This document shows, piece after piece, positions 6,853-17,566 of a stretch of 47,577 bases of DNA. The notes below the pieces were generated by a model. That model was not told where the DNA came from, did not search any database, and saw only the letters and a program-made list of their open reading frames with translations. The stretch lies in NCBI GenBank assembly GCA_021850865.1, contig JAJZKN010000002.1, positions 1 through 47,577 on the forward strand. Direction: 5' to 3'. Origin of the DNA: a bacterium. GTDB taxonomy: Bacteria > Patescibacteriota > Saccharimonadia > Saccharimonadales > UBA4665. Numbering within the stretch: the stretch's first letter is position 1; each line of letters opens with the position of its first letter. A program made the translations under genes and the position numbers.

Positions 6853-8004
6853 GTGGTTAAGCACGAAAAGCCGATTTATTTGGACTACGCGGCAGCGACG
6901 CCGCTCGACCCCGAAGTGCTTCAAGCGATGCTGCCGTACTTCAGTGAGCGCTTTTATAATCCTTCAGCCAACTATGGTTTGTCGAAGGAAGTGCGGCGGG
7001 ATTTAAACCAGGCCCGGTCAAAAATCGCATTTTGGCTGGGTGCTCAGGCAAACGAGATAATCTTTACGGCCGGCGGCACCGAAGCGAACAATCTGGCTAT
7101 TTCCGGCGTAATGAACCGTTACCCCGATGCCAAGCTGTTGGTATCGGCCGGCGAGCACGAGTCGGTGCTTCAACCGGCATCCAATTATTCAGCCAAAACA
7201 ATACCAATTAACAGCGATGGCCGGCTGGCTGTCGATGCTTTAGCGGCCCTGATCGACGACCGAACCGTATTAATCAGCGTGGCTTATGCCAATAACGAAA
7301 TTGGTACGATTCAGCCGCTGAGACAGGTTTCGCGCCTGATTGAGTCAGTCCGGGTTGACCGTCGTCGCCGGCAACTTAACCTGCCGCTTTACCTGCATAG
7401 CGATGCCTGTCAGGCCGGCAACTTTCTGGATCTACACGTTAAACGTCTCGGCGTCGATCTATTGACTCTCAACGGCGGCAAAATTTACGGACCCAAACAG
7501 AGCGGGCTGCTTTATGTCAGCCGGCAAATACAACTGACCCCGCAGATTTACGGCGGCGGCCAGGAACGTAATTTACGTTCCGGCACGGAAAACGTTGCTG
7601 CGGATATCGGCTTGGCGGCGGCGCTGGATATGGCTCAGACGGACCGTGATCAATATTCCCTTAAATTGTCCCGGCTAAGAGATTACTTCATTGCCGGCTT
7701 AAAGAAGCAGTTTCCGGGCGCGCAGATAAACGGGTCGCTTAAATACCGTCTGCCGAATAATGTTCATGTCACTTTCCCCGGACAAGATAATGAAGTGCTG
7801 CTGATCGGTCTTGACCAGGCCGGCGTTATGGCTGCCGCCGGTTCAGCCTGTAGCGCGTCTAAAGAAGAGCCGTCGCACGTTTTAACCGCTCTGGGGTTAA
7901 GCAAAGAACAGGCCAGATCCTCGTTGCGGTTCAGCCTGGGAAAAGACAATACCCAGGCGGATATCGTTAAGACATTAAGCGTCCTAAGAGGCCTTGTTTG
8001 CTAA
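6853..8004 (+). CDS. cysteine desulfurase (IscS/NifS-like, class V aminotransferase fold)
   Basis: The enzyme removes sulfur from L-cysteine as an enzyme-bound persulfide for tRNA thiolation and/or Fe-S assembly. The 383-aa product has YLDYAAATPLDP at the N-terminus, GGTEANNLAIS, VAYANNEIGTIQPL, the PLP-binding segment LNGGKIYGPKQSGLLYV with Lys210, the substrate Arg region LRSGTENVAADIG, and the active-site cysteine GSACSASKEEPSHVL (Cys333). The residue before the PLP lysine, usually His, is Gly209. The start is GTG at 6853, since the reading frame begins with the expected short N-terminus. mnmA, a probable sulfur acceptor, is found just beyond the ATPase operon. No iscU or sufE is visible in the window. 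Confidence 0.92.
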   Translation: MVKHEKPIYLDYAAATPLDPEVLQAMLPYFSERFYNPSANYGLSKEVRRDLNQARSKIAFWLGAQANEIIFTAGGTEANNLAISGVMNRYPDAKLLVSAGEHESVLQPASNYSAKTIPINSDGRLAVDALAALIDDRTVLISVAYANNEIGTIQPLRQVSRLIESVRVDRRRRQLNLPLYLHSDACQAGNFLDLHVKRLGVDLLTLNGGKIYGPKQSGLLYVSRQIQLTPQIYGGGQERNLRSGTENVAADIGLAAALDMAQTDRDQYSLKLSRLRDYFIAGLKKQFPGAQINGSLKYRLPNNVHVTFPGQDNEVLLIGLDQAGVMAAAGSACSASKEEPSHVLTALGLSKEQARSSLRFSLGKDNTQADIVKTLSVLRGLVC

Positions 8005-8032
8005 CTAAGCGGGCAATATAGTATCCCAGGTT

Positions 8033-8061
8033 TTGCCTAAAGCGTTTTGGTGGGGTATATT
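8033..8061 (+). promoter_or_regulatory. promoter of the F-type ATPase operon
   Basis: TTGCCT (8033-8038) and TATATT (8056-8061) are separated by 17 bp, a good sigma-70-type arrangement in the 103-bp gap after the cysteine desulfurase. The predicted start near 8068 gives a leader of about 40 nt before the ATG at 8108. Confidence 0.55.
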
Positions 8062-8107
8062 ATGGCTAGTAGGCTATATATTAAAACCGATGGTGGGATA
8101 AGCGAAA

Positions 8108-8728
8108 ATGACAATTTGGTGGCTGGCGGTAATACTGGTTGGCGTCATATCCGGCGGCGCTGGCTTTATCTGGTTGGCAGTCAAGATCGGGGGGGTCAGC
8201 AAAAAACAGTCAAGCGACACCGATGAGGTTTTAAGTGCCGCTAACAGAGACGTCGAGCATATATTTAATGATGAATTCCGTGAGGAGCTGCGTAATCGCG
8301 GCCGGCTGCATTTCGAGAAGATTATCGGCGAAAACGCCATGTTCTTACAGCAGGACCTCCGGCTGACCACCTCTCAGCTCAACGAATATATGAAGCAGGA
8401 GTTGTCCTCCAAGTTGCATGAAGAGTTTGCCAAATACGAAGAGTCGATTACCGATGCCAAACAAATGGCCATCGATTCGATCGAGAAAACAAAGCAGACA
8501 ATCGAGGAGCAACGTGATCAGTTGCGACAACAACTGGAAATCGAGGTTGAAGCCGAGCGGGCTCGCCTGATTAACCGGTTCGAGGAAAACATGGCGGACA
8601 TCGTTAACCACTACGTGCTGGCGGCTATCGGTCAACAGATCGACTTAAGCGACCAGCTGGAATATATTGTCAGCGAACTTGAGGCCAATAAGCAGGCGAT
8701 AGCCGAGGATATCAAGCATGGCGCATGA
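8108..8728 (+). CDS. atpF: F-type ATPase subunit b-like stalk protein
   Basis: This would be the peripheral stalk that ties F1 to the membrane sector. The 206-aa product has one N-terminal membrane span (about residues 4-27, MTIWWLAVILVGV...) and then a long charged helix with heptad-like character from about residue 45 to 165 (SSKLHEEFAKYEESITDAKQ, EQRDQLRQQLEIEVEAERAR). It is longer than typical b (about 156-170 aa) and the sequence is poorly conserved, so the call rests on topology and on position directly before delta. It overlaps the next gene by 11 nt. It is the first gene of the operon: no atpB (a) or atpE (c) precedes it. Confidence 0.8.
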   Translation: MTIWWLAVILVGVISGGAGFIWLAVKIGGVSKKQSSDTDEVLSAANRDVEHIFNDEFREELRNRGRLHFEKIIGENAMFLQQDLRLTTSQLNEYMKQELSSKLHEEFAKYEESITDAKQMAIDSIEKTKQTIEEQRDQLRQQLEIEVEAERARLINRFEENMADIVNHYVLAAIGQQIDLSDQLEYIVSELEANKQAIAEDIKHGA

Positions 8729-9224
8729 TTCAAAGATCCAGCAGACCATACCTTTGCAAATAGTCAGTCAAGGAGATTTGCATCGGGTCAAACGGGAGCT
8801 AAGGAGTCTCGACGACTATATCAAACAGGCGCAGCTCAGGCAGCCGGGAACTCCCTTAGAGCGTCTGCCGAAGACTTCACGCAGCTTAAACGACCTAGCT
8901 ACGCTCAACAAATTGAATCTGCTGAGCGAGGAGGATCGGGAAAAGACCGGAACTTTTTTAGACCAGCTGATCGACCACGGTCCGGTAGTTAATGTCAGCT
9001 TTGCCACCGACCCGTCATCGGCGTTTATGGTTAAATTGACCGCCTGGTTCCGGGAAAACATCGACCCGTTAATTATGGTTAACGTCGGTCTTGAGCCGAC
9101 GATTGCCGCCGGCTGCATAGTCAGGACCGACAATAAACTGCATGATTTCAGTTTACGCCGGCACTTTTCCGCTCAGCGTCCGCTGCTTTTAAGTAAGATC
9201 AGGGGAGCGACCAAGCCGGCATGA
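8718..9224 (+). CDS. atpH: F-type ATPase subunit delta-like (OSCP)
   Basis: Delta links the top of the alpha3beta3 hexamer to the b stalk. The 168-aa protein is of family length (about 177 aa). The N-terminal helical domain is divergent. The C-terminal domain is recognisable in [20 protein letters not shown] followed by [19 protein letters not shown], which parallels the delta pattern of a Gly-Gly turn and VVRIGDKVFDGSIRSRL. The ATG lies inside the end of the b gene (ATGGCGCATGA), and the stop overlaps atpA by ATGA, indicating translational coupling. Confidence 0.82.
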   Translation: MAHDSKIQQTIPLQIVSQGDLHRVKRELRSLDDYIKQAQLRQPGTPLERLPKTSRSLNDLATLNKLNLLSEEDREKTGTFLDQLIDHGPVVNVSFATDPSSAFMVKLTAWFRENIDPLIMVNVGLEPTIAAGCIVRTDNKLHDFSLRRHFSAQRPLLLSKIRGATKPA

Positions 9225-10650
9225 GCGATAATCGCCATTTTGACCAGCTAGTTAGCGGCGGTAACCCGATCGGTGAAGTAATGGCGATCGAGGAGTTCTT
9301 AATTAGCGTCAAAGGAATGCAGCCGGTAAACAACCGAGCTCTGGTGATGTTTGAAGACGGCAGCAAGGGCTATGTTCAGGAAATTCGCGATGACTTGGTA
9401 AAGGTGCTGCATCTTGGCGACACGCAGTTGTCAATCGGCATGAAAGCGGTGGTCCAGCACAACGAACTGGTTACCAAAGTCGGTAAGGATTTTATCGGCA
9501 GGGTGGTCAATGTTTTCGGTGATCCGCTGGACGGCAAGGGACCGATTGCCGCCGACGCTACCTGGCCGGTGTTTAATGATGCGCCGATGCTTTTTCAGAG
9601 AGAAGGGCTAAGTGATTTACTGGCTACCGGGGTTACGGTAATTGACACGATGGTGCCGATCGTCAAAGGCCAGCGCCTGGCTATTTTGGGTGACGGCAAG
9701 ACGGGTAAGACCAGTTTGGCGCTGCAAATCGGTACCAATCAGCGTCCGGATGACGTGGTAGTAATATATGTTTTGATTGCCAAGCGCCGTACGGATATCA
9801 GCATGCTGCTTAACCGGTTGACCTCAACCAATACCCTAGACAACAGCATAGTGGTGGTCTCGACCATATTCGAGTCGCTGATCGCCAGTTATCTGGCGCC
9901 ATATATCGGCTGCGCAATCGGAGAATATCTTTGGCAGAAATGTGACCGCGACGTCTTGATCATTTATGACGATCTTACCAGCCATGCTCATATTTACCGG
10001 GAAATTTCGCTTTTGGACCGGGTTAGTCCGGGTCGCGATTCTTATCCGGGAGATATGTTCTATGCTCACTCTTCCCTGCTGGAAAGGGCAGGACGACTGG
10101 CCGGTAATCACAAAACTTTCACTACCCTGCCGATTGTGTTAGCCGATGGCGGTGACATTACCGCTTATCTGCCGACCAATATTATGTCGATTACCGATGG
10201 CCAATGGATTTTAGACATGAAAGTTTTCAAAGATACGATGCGACCGGCGGTGAATATCGGTTTAAGCGTCACCCGTGTCGGCGGGGTTGGTCACAGCGAC
10301 CGGCAAAAACAACTGAATGCTGAAGCTCTTAAGCTTCTGGCTAATTTTAATGAAGCACAGGAGTTTGCGCACTTTGGCTCCGAATTAGCCTTGGAATCTC
10401 AGAACGCCCTCAATCGCGGCCGGTTAATGTATCAGCTAATGAATCAGAGTCCGGGCGAGCATTTCTCGGTTATGGCTCAGATACTCATGATGGATATCGT
10501 CATACATGCACCCACGGACAAACCGTTGGATATGCAAACGCTTAAGACCAAAGCCGAAGAGTATGCTGCCAAGATTACCTCGGATGCTCAGGATGAGTAC
10601 GATCATATCCGCGACGAGCTGCAGAACCTAGCTCTGGTGGAGTTAAAGAG

Positions 10651-10654
<4 letters not shown>
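9221..10654 (+). CDS. atpA: F-type ATPase subunit alpha
   Basis: This is the non-catalytic nucleotide-binding subunit of F1. The 477-aa protein is somewhat shorter than typical alpha (about 502-513 aa), mainly at the N-terminus. Motifs present are [15 protein letters not shown], the P-loop [16 protein letters not shown], the Walker B region [35 protein letters not shown], and [13 protein letters not shown] carrying the arginine finger (Arg376 in E. coli). The segment [11 protein letters not shown] replaces the usual IGQKxSTV, so it is a divergent member. Both junctions are ATGA overlaps (with delta upstream and gamma downstream). Confidence 0.95.
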
Positions 10655-12815
<2,161 letters not shown>

Positions 12816-12820
12816 TCACT

Positions 12821-13105
12821 ATGGCGGATAAAGAACAGGCTAAGAACGAGGACGGCAAGCAGACCTTAAAAGTTAAGGTAGCTGCGCCGTTTCGGACGTA
12901 TTTTGACGAACAGGCGGTCAGCATTTCCGGCGTTAACCGGACCGGACCGTTCGATATTCTGCCCGGGCACCATAATTTTATTACCTTGCTTGAGGCCAGC
13001 GAACTAAACATTCATACCCCCGCAAACGAAGAAAAACGGATCCGTATCAACGGCGGCGTCATGCATGTTAAAGCCGACGCCGTCAACGTGTTCTTGGATG
13101 TCTAG
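12821..13105 (+). CDS. atpC: F-type ATPase subunit epsilon, N-terminal domain only
   Basis: Epsilon sits on the gamma foot and couples the shaft to the c ring. The 94-aa product consists of the N-terminal beta-sandwich (VKVAAPFRTYFDEQAVSISG, GPFDILPGHHNFITLL, IRINGGVMHVKADAVNVFLD) after a charged tail of about 15 residues. The inhibitory C-terminal helical hairpin of full-length epsilon (about 135 aa) is missing, as in several other bacteria. It starts 5 bp after the beta stop and is the last gene of the operon; mnmA follows 51 bp downstream with its own -10 element. Confidence 0.88.
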   Translation: MADKEQAKNEDGKQTLKVKVAAPFRTYFDEQAVSISGVNRTGPFDILPGHHNFITLLEASELNIHTPANEEKRIRINGGVMHVKADAVNVFLDV

Positions 13106-13139
13106 GCCGCTGGCAATAGTCAGCGCAGACCATCTGGTT

Positions 13140-13145
13140 TAAAAT
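13140..13145 (+). promoter_or_regulatory. -10 element of mnmA
   Basis: TAAAAT ends 11 nt before the mnmA ATG at 13157, predicting a leader of about 5 nt. The same hexamer with the same 11-nt gap precedes alaS (14218-14223). No good -35 is visible. Confidence 0.45.
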
Positions 13146-13156
13146 AGCAGAATATT

Positions 13157-14212
13157 ATGAGTAAACGGGTGTTTGTCGGTATGTCCGGCGGTGTGGATAG
13201 TTCACTTAGCGCGGCGCTGCTTAAAGAGCAGGGCTGGGATGTGACGGGTGTCTATATGAAGAACTGGACCCGTGATTTACCCGGCTTCGTTTGTCCGTGG
13301 AAGGAGGACTTCCAAGATGCGAAAACAGTCGCGGTCCAATTGGGAATCGATTTTTTGCTGTTTGACTTTGAAACCGAATATCGTCAACTGGTCGTTGATT
13401 ACATGGTTCGGGCCTACCGGGAGGGCTTAACGCCGAACCCGGATGTTGTATGCAATCAAGAGGTAAAGTTTAAGCTCTTTCTCGAGGCGGCTTTGTCAAA
13501 AGGAGCCGATTTTATCGCCACCGGCCATTATGCCAGAACGGATCATTCCCGCTTGAAAACCGGCGTGGACAAAAATAAGGACCAAAGCTATTTTCTTTAT
13601 CGGGTCAATGCTCAGGCCTTAACAACAACGCTGTTTCCGCTAGGTGAAATGAGCAAAGACCGGGTTAGAATCGAAGCCGCCCGGCGTCACCTGGCGACAG
13701 CGGCTAAACCGGACAGCCAGGGTATCTGTTTTGTTGGCGAGGTGGGTATCAGACAGTTCTTGTTACATGAACTTGGTCCACAGCCCTCCGGGCCGATTAT
13801 TGATCAGTACGGCCAAGTGATTGGCGAGCATGACGGCGCCATTTTCTATACGATCGGCCAGCGCCACGGTTTAAGTGTCGGCGGCGGCCTGCCCTATTAC
13901 GTTACGCATAAGGATATGGCAAGCAATAGCGTTTACGTTACCAGTGATCTCAATGACGCCAGTCTCTGGGGTTCGCAAATTAAACTTTGCTCGCTTCATT
14001 GGATTAACGGGAAACCTGAATTACATAAGACCTATCAATTGAAGACCCGTTACCGGGCTCCCGGGGTTAACTGCTCGCTTAGGTTTATCGGAGAAGATCA
14101 GCTGCTAGCTATACTGGCGGATGAAGTCAGGGCAATCAGTCCCGGCCAATCGGGGGTAATTTATGATAAAGATGTGGTAGTTGGCGGCGGTATCATTCAA
14201 TCGGGGCAATAA
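13157..14212 (+). CDS. mnmA: tRNA-specific 2-thiouridylase MnmA
   Basis: MnmA makes the 2-thio group of 2-thiouridine-34 in tRNAs for Lys, Glu and Gln, adenylating U34 and then transferring sulfur. The 351-aa protein shows the PP-loop VGMSGGVDSSLSA, the first catalytic cysteine in NPDVVCNQEVKF, TGHYAR, DQSYFLYRV, the second catalytic cysteine in SQGICFVGEVG, and GQRHGLSVGGGLPYYV of the central domain, with a C-terminal beta-barrel. Length is typical (about 360 aa). The likely sulfur donor is the cysteine desulfurase at 6853-8004, on the other side of the ATPase operon. No Tus relay proteins are seen here. Confidence 0.96.
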   Translation: MSKRVFVGMSGGVDSSLSAALLKEQGWDVTGVYMKNWTRDLPGFVCPWKEDFQDAKTVAVQLGIDFLLFDFETEYRQLVVDYMVRAYREGLTPNPDVVCNQEVKFKLFLEAALSKGADFIATGHYARTDHSRLKTGVDKNKDQSYFLYRVNAQALTTTLFPLGEMSKDRVRIEAARRHLATAAKPDSQGICFVGEVGIRQFLLHELGPQPSGPIIDQYGQVIGEHDGAIFYTIGQRHGLSVGGGLPYYVTHKDMASNSVYVTSDLNDASLWGSQIKLCSLHWINGKPELHKTYQLKTRYRAPGVNCSLRFIGEDQLLAILADEVRAISPGQSGVIYDKDVVVGGGIIQSGQ

Positions 14213-14217
14213 ACTGC

Positions 14218-14223
14218 TAAAAT
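14218..14223 (+). promoter_or_regulatory. -10 element of alaS
   Basis: TAAAAT ends 11 nt before the alaS ATG at 14235, the same hexamer and spacing as upstream of mnmA. It supports choosing this ATG and not the longer reading frame that overlaps mnmA. Confidence 0.45.
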
Positions 14224-14234
14224 ATCTTACTAAG

Positions 14235-16121
14235 ATGACAGCCCAAGAAATACGCCGTGCATACATTGAGTTTTTTAAAAAACAACGACATCAGCCGATA
14301 CCCCGGGCGCTGTTGGTTCCCCAGAATGACCCGACGACCCTTTTTACCGGTAGTGGCATGCAGCCGCTACTGCCTTATTTGCTCGGCCAGGAACATCCCG
14401 CTGGCCAGCGGCTGGTAGACAGTCAGACGTGTTTACGGGCTCAGGATATCGATGAAGTCGGTGACAACCGGCACACGACTTTCTTTGAAATGCTCGGCAA
14501 CTGGTCCCTGGGCGACTATTTCAAGCAAGAACAAATCAATTGGGTGTGGGGGTTCTTAACTGAAACAGTCGGGCTGGATCCGCAACGGATTTATGTCAGT
14601 TGTTTCAGTGGCCTGCCCTCAGCTAAAATCCCCAAGGACAGGGATAGTGCGGCTATCTGGAGCGAAATCTTTACCGCCGCCGGTGTTGAGCCGAAGCAGG
14701 TGGATATCGGTACGGTGGAAAACGGTGCCAAAAACGGCAACCGTGCCGGACGGATCTTATTTTATGCCGATAAAAACTGGTGGTCTCGCAGCGGCAGCGC
14801 TGAATCAATGCCGATCGGTGAACCTGGCGGTCCGGACAGTGAGCTCTTTTATCTTTTCCCGCAGGTTAAACACGACCCGGCTTATGGCGAACACTGCCAT
14901 GTTAATTGCGACTGCGGCCGTTATATCGAGCTGGGTAATTGCGTGTTTATGGAATATCTGAGAACCGATCAAGGCTTCGTTAAGCTGCCCAAACAAAATG
15001 TCGACTACGGCGGCGGGTTGGAGCGCATTGCCGCGGCGGCGATCGACAATCCGGACGTTTACCGGTCTAGTTTGATGTGGCCGGTAATTGAGGTGCTGCA
15101 GAAAATCTCCGCCAAGACCTATGAAGCCCATACGACGTCAATGCGGGTTATTACTGATCACTTGCGCGCAGCAACCTTTCTGGCCCTTGATGGGGTGGTG
15201 CCCAGCAACAAAGAGCAAGGTTATGTAATGCGCCGGCTAGTCCGCCGGGCGATCAGATTCGCTTTTGAACTTGGTATCGAGCAGAATTTTATAGAAGAAG
15301 TAACGGTCGCGGTTGCCGATATTTACCATGACGATTACCCGGAGCTGGCCACCAGTCGTCAACGGATTATAGATGTGCTCAACCGGGAAGAAAAGTTGTT
15401 CCGCCAAACCCTCAGAAAAGGCTTAAAGCAACTGGACAAACTGGGCTTAGCGGGCCAGCTGGACGGTGACGCGATCTTTATGCTATATGACACTTATGGG
15501 TTTCCGTTTGAACTTAGCACCGAAGAAACTTTTGCCCGCGGCCTGAAACTCGATCCTAAATGGCGAACAGTTTTTGATGCCAGAATGGACCAGCAGCGCC
15601 GACGGTCGCAAACGGCGGCGAAAGGTGCTTTCAAGGGCGGACTGGGCGGCCATGGCGACATACACAAGAAGTATCATACGGCCACTCACCTGCTCTACAA
15701 GGCGCTGAGGGAAACGCTTGGAGACGGCGTAATCCAACACGGCAGTAATATTACCGAAGAACGACTGCGGTTCGATTTCAGCTATCCGCAGAAGTTAACC
15801 CCGGAGCAGCTGAGTACCATTGAGGACAAAGTCAACGAGCAGATTGCCAGGGATTTGATCGTTAGCTGGAGTGAATATCCCACCGATGTGGCCCTGAATC
15901 AGATGGGGGCTCTCGGTGCCTTCGGTGACCGTTACGGGTCAAAAGTCAAAGTCTATTCCATGACTCCGCCGGGTGATGATACCCCATACAGCCTGGAGGT
16001 GTGTGGCGGTCCGCATGTTAACCATACCGGCGAGCTGGCGGCTGGCGGGCTGGCCTTTAAGATTATTAAAGAAGAGTCGTCTTCGGCGGGTATCCGCCGG
16101 ATTAAGGCTGCGCTCCGCTGA
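14235..16121 (+). CDS. alaS: alanyl-tRNA synthetase lacking the C-Ala domain
   Basis: This class II synthetase charges tRNA-Ala and edits mischarged Ser/Gly. The ATG at 14235 gives the standard N-terminus MTAQEIRRAYIEFFKK (628 aa). The catalytic core is present: FTGSGMQPLLPYLLG, VGDNRHTTFFEMLGNWS (motif 2), and VDYGGGLERIAAA (motif 3 region). The editing-domain zinc ligands are in HTATHLLYK (HxxxH) and CGGPHVNHTGE (CxxxH). The usual C-terminal dimerisation/C-Ala domain (E. coli AlaRS is 876 aa) is absent, so the enzyme is probably monomeric. Truncated AlaRS is typical of reduced genomes. A tRNA-Ala(GGC) substrate is encoded at 46090-46166. Confidence 0.95.
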   Translation: MTAQEIRRAYIEFFKKQRHQPIPRALLVPQNDPTTLFTGSGMQPLLPYLLGQEHPAGQRLVDSQTCLRAQDIDEVGDNRHTTFFEMLGNWSLGDYFKQEQINWVWGFLTETVGLDPQRIYVSCFSGLPSAKIPKDRDSAAIWSEIFTAAGVEPKQVDIGTVENGAKNGNRAGRILFYADKNWWSRSGSAESMPIGEPGGPDSELFYLFPQVKHDPAYGEHCHVNCDCGRYIELGNCVFMEYLRTDQGFVKLPKQNVDYGGGLERIAAAAIDNPDVYRSSLMWPVIEVLQKISAKTYEAHTTSMRVITDHLRAATFLALDGVVPSNKEQGYVMRRLVRRAIRFAFELGIEQNFIEEVTVAVADIYHDDYPELATSRQRIIDVLNREEKLFRQTLRKGLKQLDKLGLAGQLDGDAIFMLYDTYGFPFELSTEETFARGLKLDPKWRTVFDARMDQQRRRSQTAAKGAFKGGLGGHGDIHKKYHTATHLLYKALRETLGDGVIQHGSNITEERLRFDFSYPQKLTPEQLSTIEDKVNEQIARDLIVSWSEYPTDVALNQMGALGAFGDRYGSKVKVYSMTPPGDDTPYSLEVCGGPHVNHTGELAAGGLAFKIIKEESSSAGIRRIKAALR

Positions 16122-16194
16122 AAAAAATAATATAATGGGTCTTATGTACACAGGGTGTGGAAACTAAAGCGCTAATTGCCTCCGGGTCAGGTGA

Positions 16195-16200
16195 TATACT
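16195..16200 (+). promoter_or_regulatory. -10 element upstream of the FtsA/PilM-like gene
   Basis: TATACT ends 13 nt before the ATG at 16214; an out-of-frame ATG immediately follows the hexamer. The predicted leader is about 6-7 nt. Confidence 0.45.
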
Positions 16201-16213
16201 ATGAGAAGTATTT

Positions 16214-17563
16214 ATGCTTATAGATAAACTCAAGACAGTCGGCCAGCAGACGGCCAGTCGGGCTCTAGCTATGTCCAGGGACAAGGCGAAGCAGCTTAAG
16301 GGCAGGAGTGTCGCCGGCAAGGGTGGTGGCTCGGCGAACAATCATATCGTCGCCCTAGACATCGGGACGGAGTTCGTTAAGGCGTTGATCGGCAGGTTTA
16401 GTAGTGACGGTACCATTGAAATTATAGGTGTTGGTCGCCGGCACCAGGCTTTGAGTGATATGCAAGCCGGCGCTATTTCGGATATTGCTTCGGTGGTAGA
16501 AAATTGCGACCAGGCTTTAAGCGAAGCGGAAAACCAGGCTCAGGTCAGTGTCCGGGAAACAGTGATCGGTATCGCCGGCGAGCTGGTTAAGGGCACGACG
16601 ATGACGATCAGGGTTGCCAGAAAGGCCGCCGACAAAACAATCGATATCGAGGAGATGGAAAAAATAATCCGCTTGGTCCAGGAGCGGGCTGAAGCTAAAG
16701 CCAAGCAGCAGCTGGCCTGGGAAATGGGCGGTAAGGAAGTAGCTATCCGGCTGGTCAACAGCGCGTTGGTCAGCATCGAGATTGACGGCTATCCGGTAAC
16801 TAACCCTATCGGTTTTCAGGGGCGTGACGTTGTCATTCAACTGTATACGGCCTTTGCTCCGATGATTCATATCGGGGCGCTGGAGAAAACCGCCCAGGAG
16901 CTAGATCTTGATTTGATGGCGGTAGCGGCTGAGCCGTTTGCCGTTGCCCGGGCAGTTATCGGCGACAAGCAGAACCAGAATCTGAGTGCTATTTTAATGG
17001 ATGTCGGCGGCGGTACTACGGATATTGCGGTCATCGATGACGGAGGGGTTCAGGGTACTAAGATGTTTGGCATCGGCGGTCGGGCCTATACCCATGCCAT
17101 TGAACGGGATTTAGGTGTATCCTTTGATCAAGCCGAAACACTCAAGCTGTCTTTCGGATCGAACCAACTGCCACCGCAAAAGATCGCTCCGGTGGAAGCG
17201 GCCTTAAGCAAAACGGCGGACGTGTGGGTTAGCGGCATTGAATTGGCGCTTGGTGAATTCTCTAAGCTCGACCACTTACCGCACCGGATGTTTTTATGTG
17301 GCGGTGGCGCCAGCTTGGATATGCTGATGGACCGGCTCGAAGCGGAAAACTGGTACAAGAAACTACCGTTGACCCGCCGGCCGAGCGTGCATTTGATCCG
17401 GCCGGAACAGGTTGTCGGAATTAAGGACACTACCGGTAAAATCACCGACCATACCTTTATTACGGCGATGGGGCTGCTCAGGGTCGGGATGGACACTCTG
17501 CAGTTTAGTGCAGGCGAAAGCGGCAGTATCCGCGAGAAACTTGACAGGATGTTAAGCGTATAA
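16214..17563 (+). CDS. FtsA/PilM-like actin-fold ATPase
   Basis: FtsA tethers FtsZ filaments to the membrane, while PilM is its cytoplasmic homologue in type IV pilus assembly. The 449-aa product has a basic N-terminal extension (about 1-40), the phosphate-1 motif IVALDIGTEFVKALIG, a 1C/SHS2-like region (about 95-225), phosphate-2 AILMDVGGGTTDIAVID, and an adenosine-type motif MFLCGGGASLDML. The extreme C-terminus SIREKLDRMLSV looks like an amphipathic membrane-targeting helix as in FtsA. Length (FtsA about 420, PilM about 350) favours FtsA. However, the next gene, 3 bp away, encodes a membrane-anchored baseplate-J-like protein and not FtsZ, so a role in a surface structure is equally possible. 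Confidence 0.82.
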   Translation: MLIDKLKTVGQQTASRALAMSRDKAKQLKGRSVAGKGGGSANNHIVALDIGTEFVKALIGRFSSDGTIEIIGVGRRHQALSDMQAGAISDIASVVENCDQALSEAENQAQVSVRETVIGIAGELVKGTTMTIRVARKAADKTIDIEEMEKIIRLVQERAEAKAKQQLAWEMGGKEVAIRLVNSALVSIEIDGYPVTNPIGFQGRDVVIQLYTAFAPMIHIGALEKTAQELDLDLMAVAAEPFAVARAVIGDKQNQNLSAILMDVGGGTTDIAVIDDGGVQGTKMFGIGGRAYTHAIERDLGVSFDQAETLKLSFGSNQLPPQKIAPVEAALSKTADVWVSGIELALGEFSKLDHLPHRMFLCGGGASLDMLMDRLEAENWYKKLPLTRRPSVHLIRPEQVVGIKDTTGKITDHTFITAMGLLRVGMDTLQFSAGESGSIREKLDRMLSV

Positions 17564-17566
17564 AAT

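Noticed and set aside
14181-14234. Earlier alaS start overlapping mnmA
   Set aside because: The added residues do not match AlaRS; ATG 14235 gives the family N-terminus and has a -10 element 11 nt upstream.
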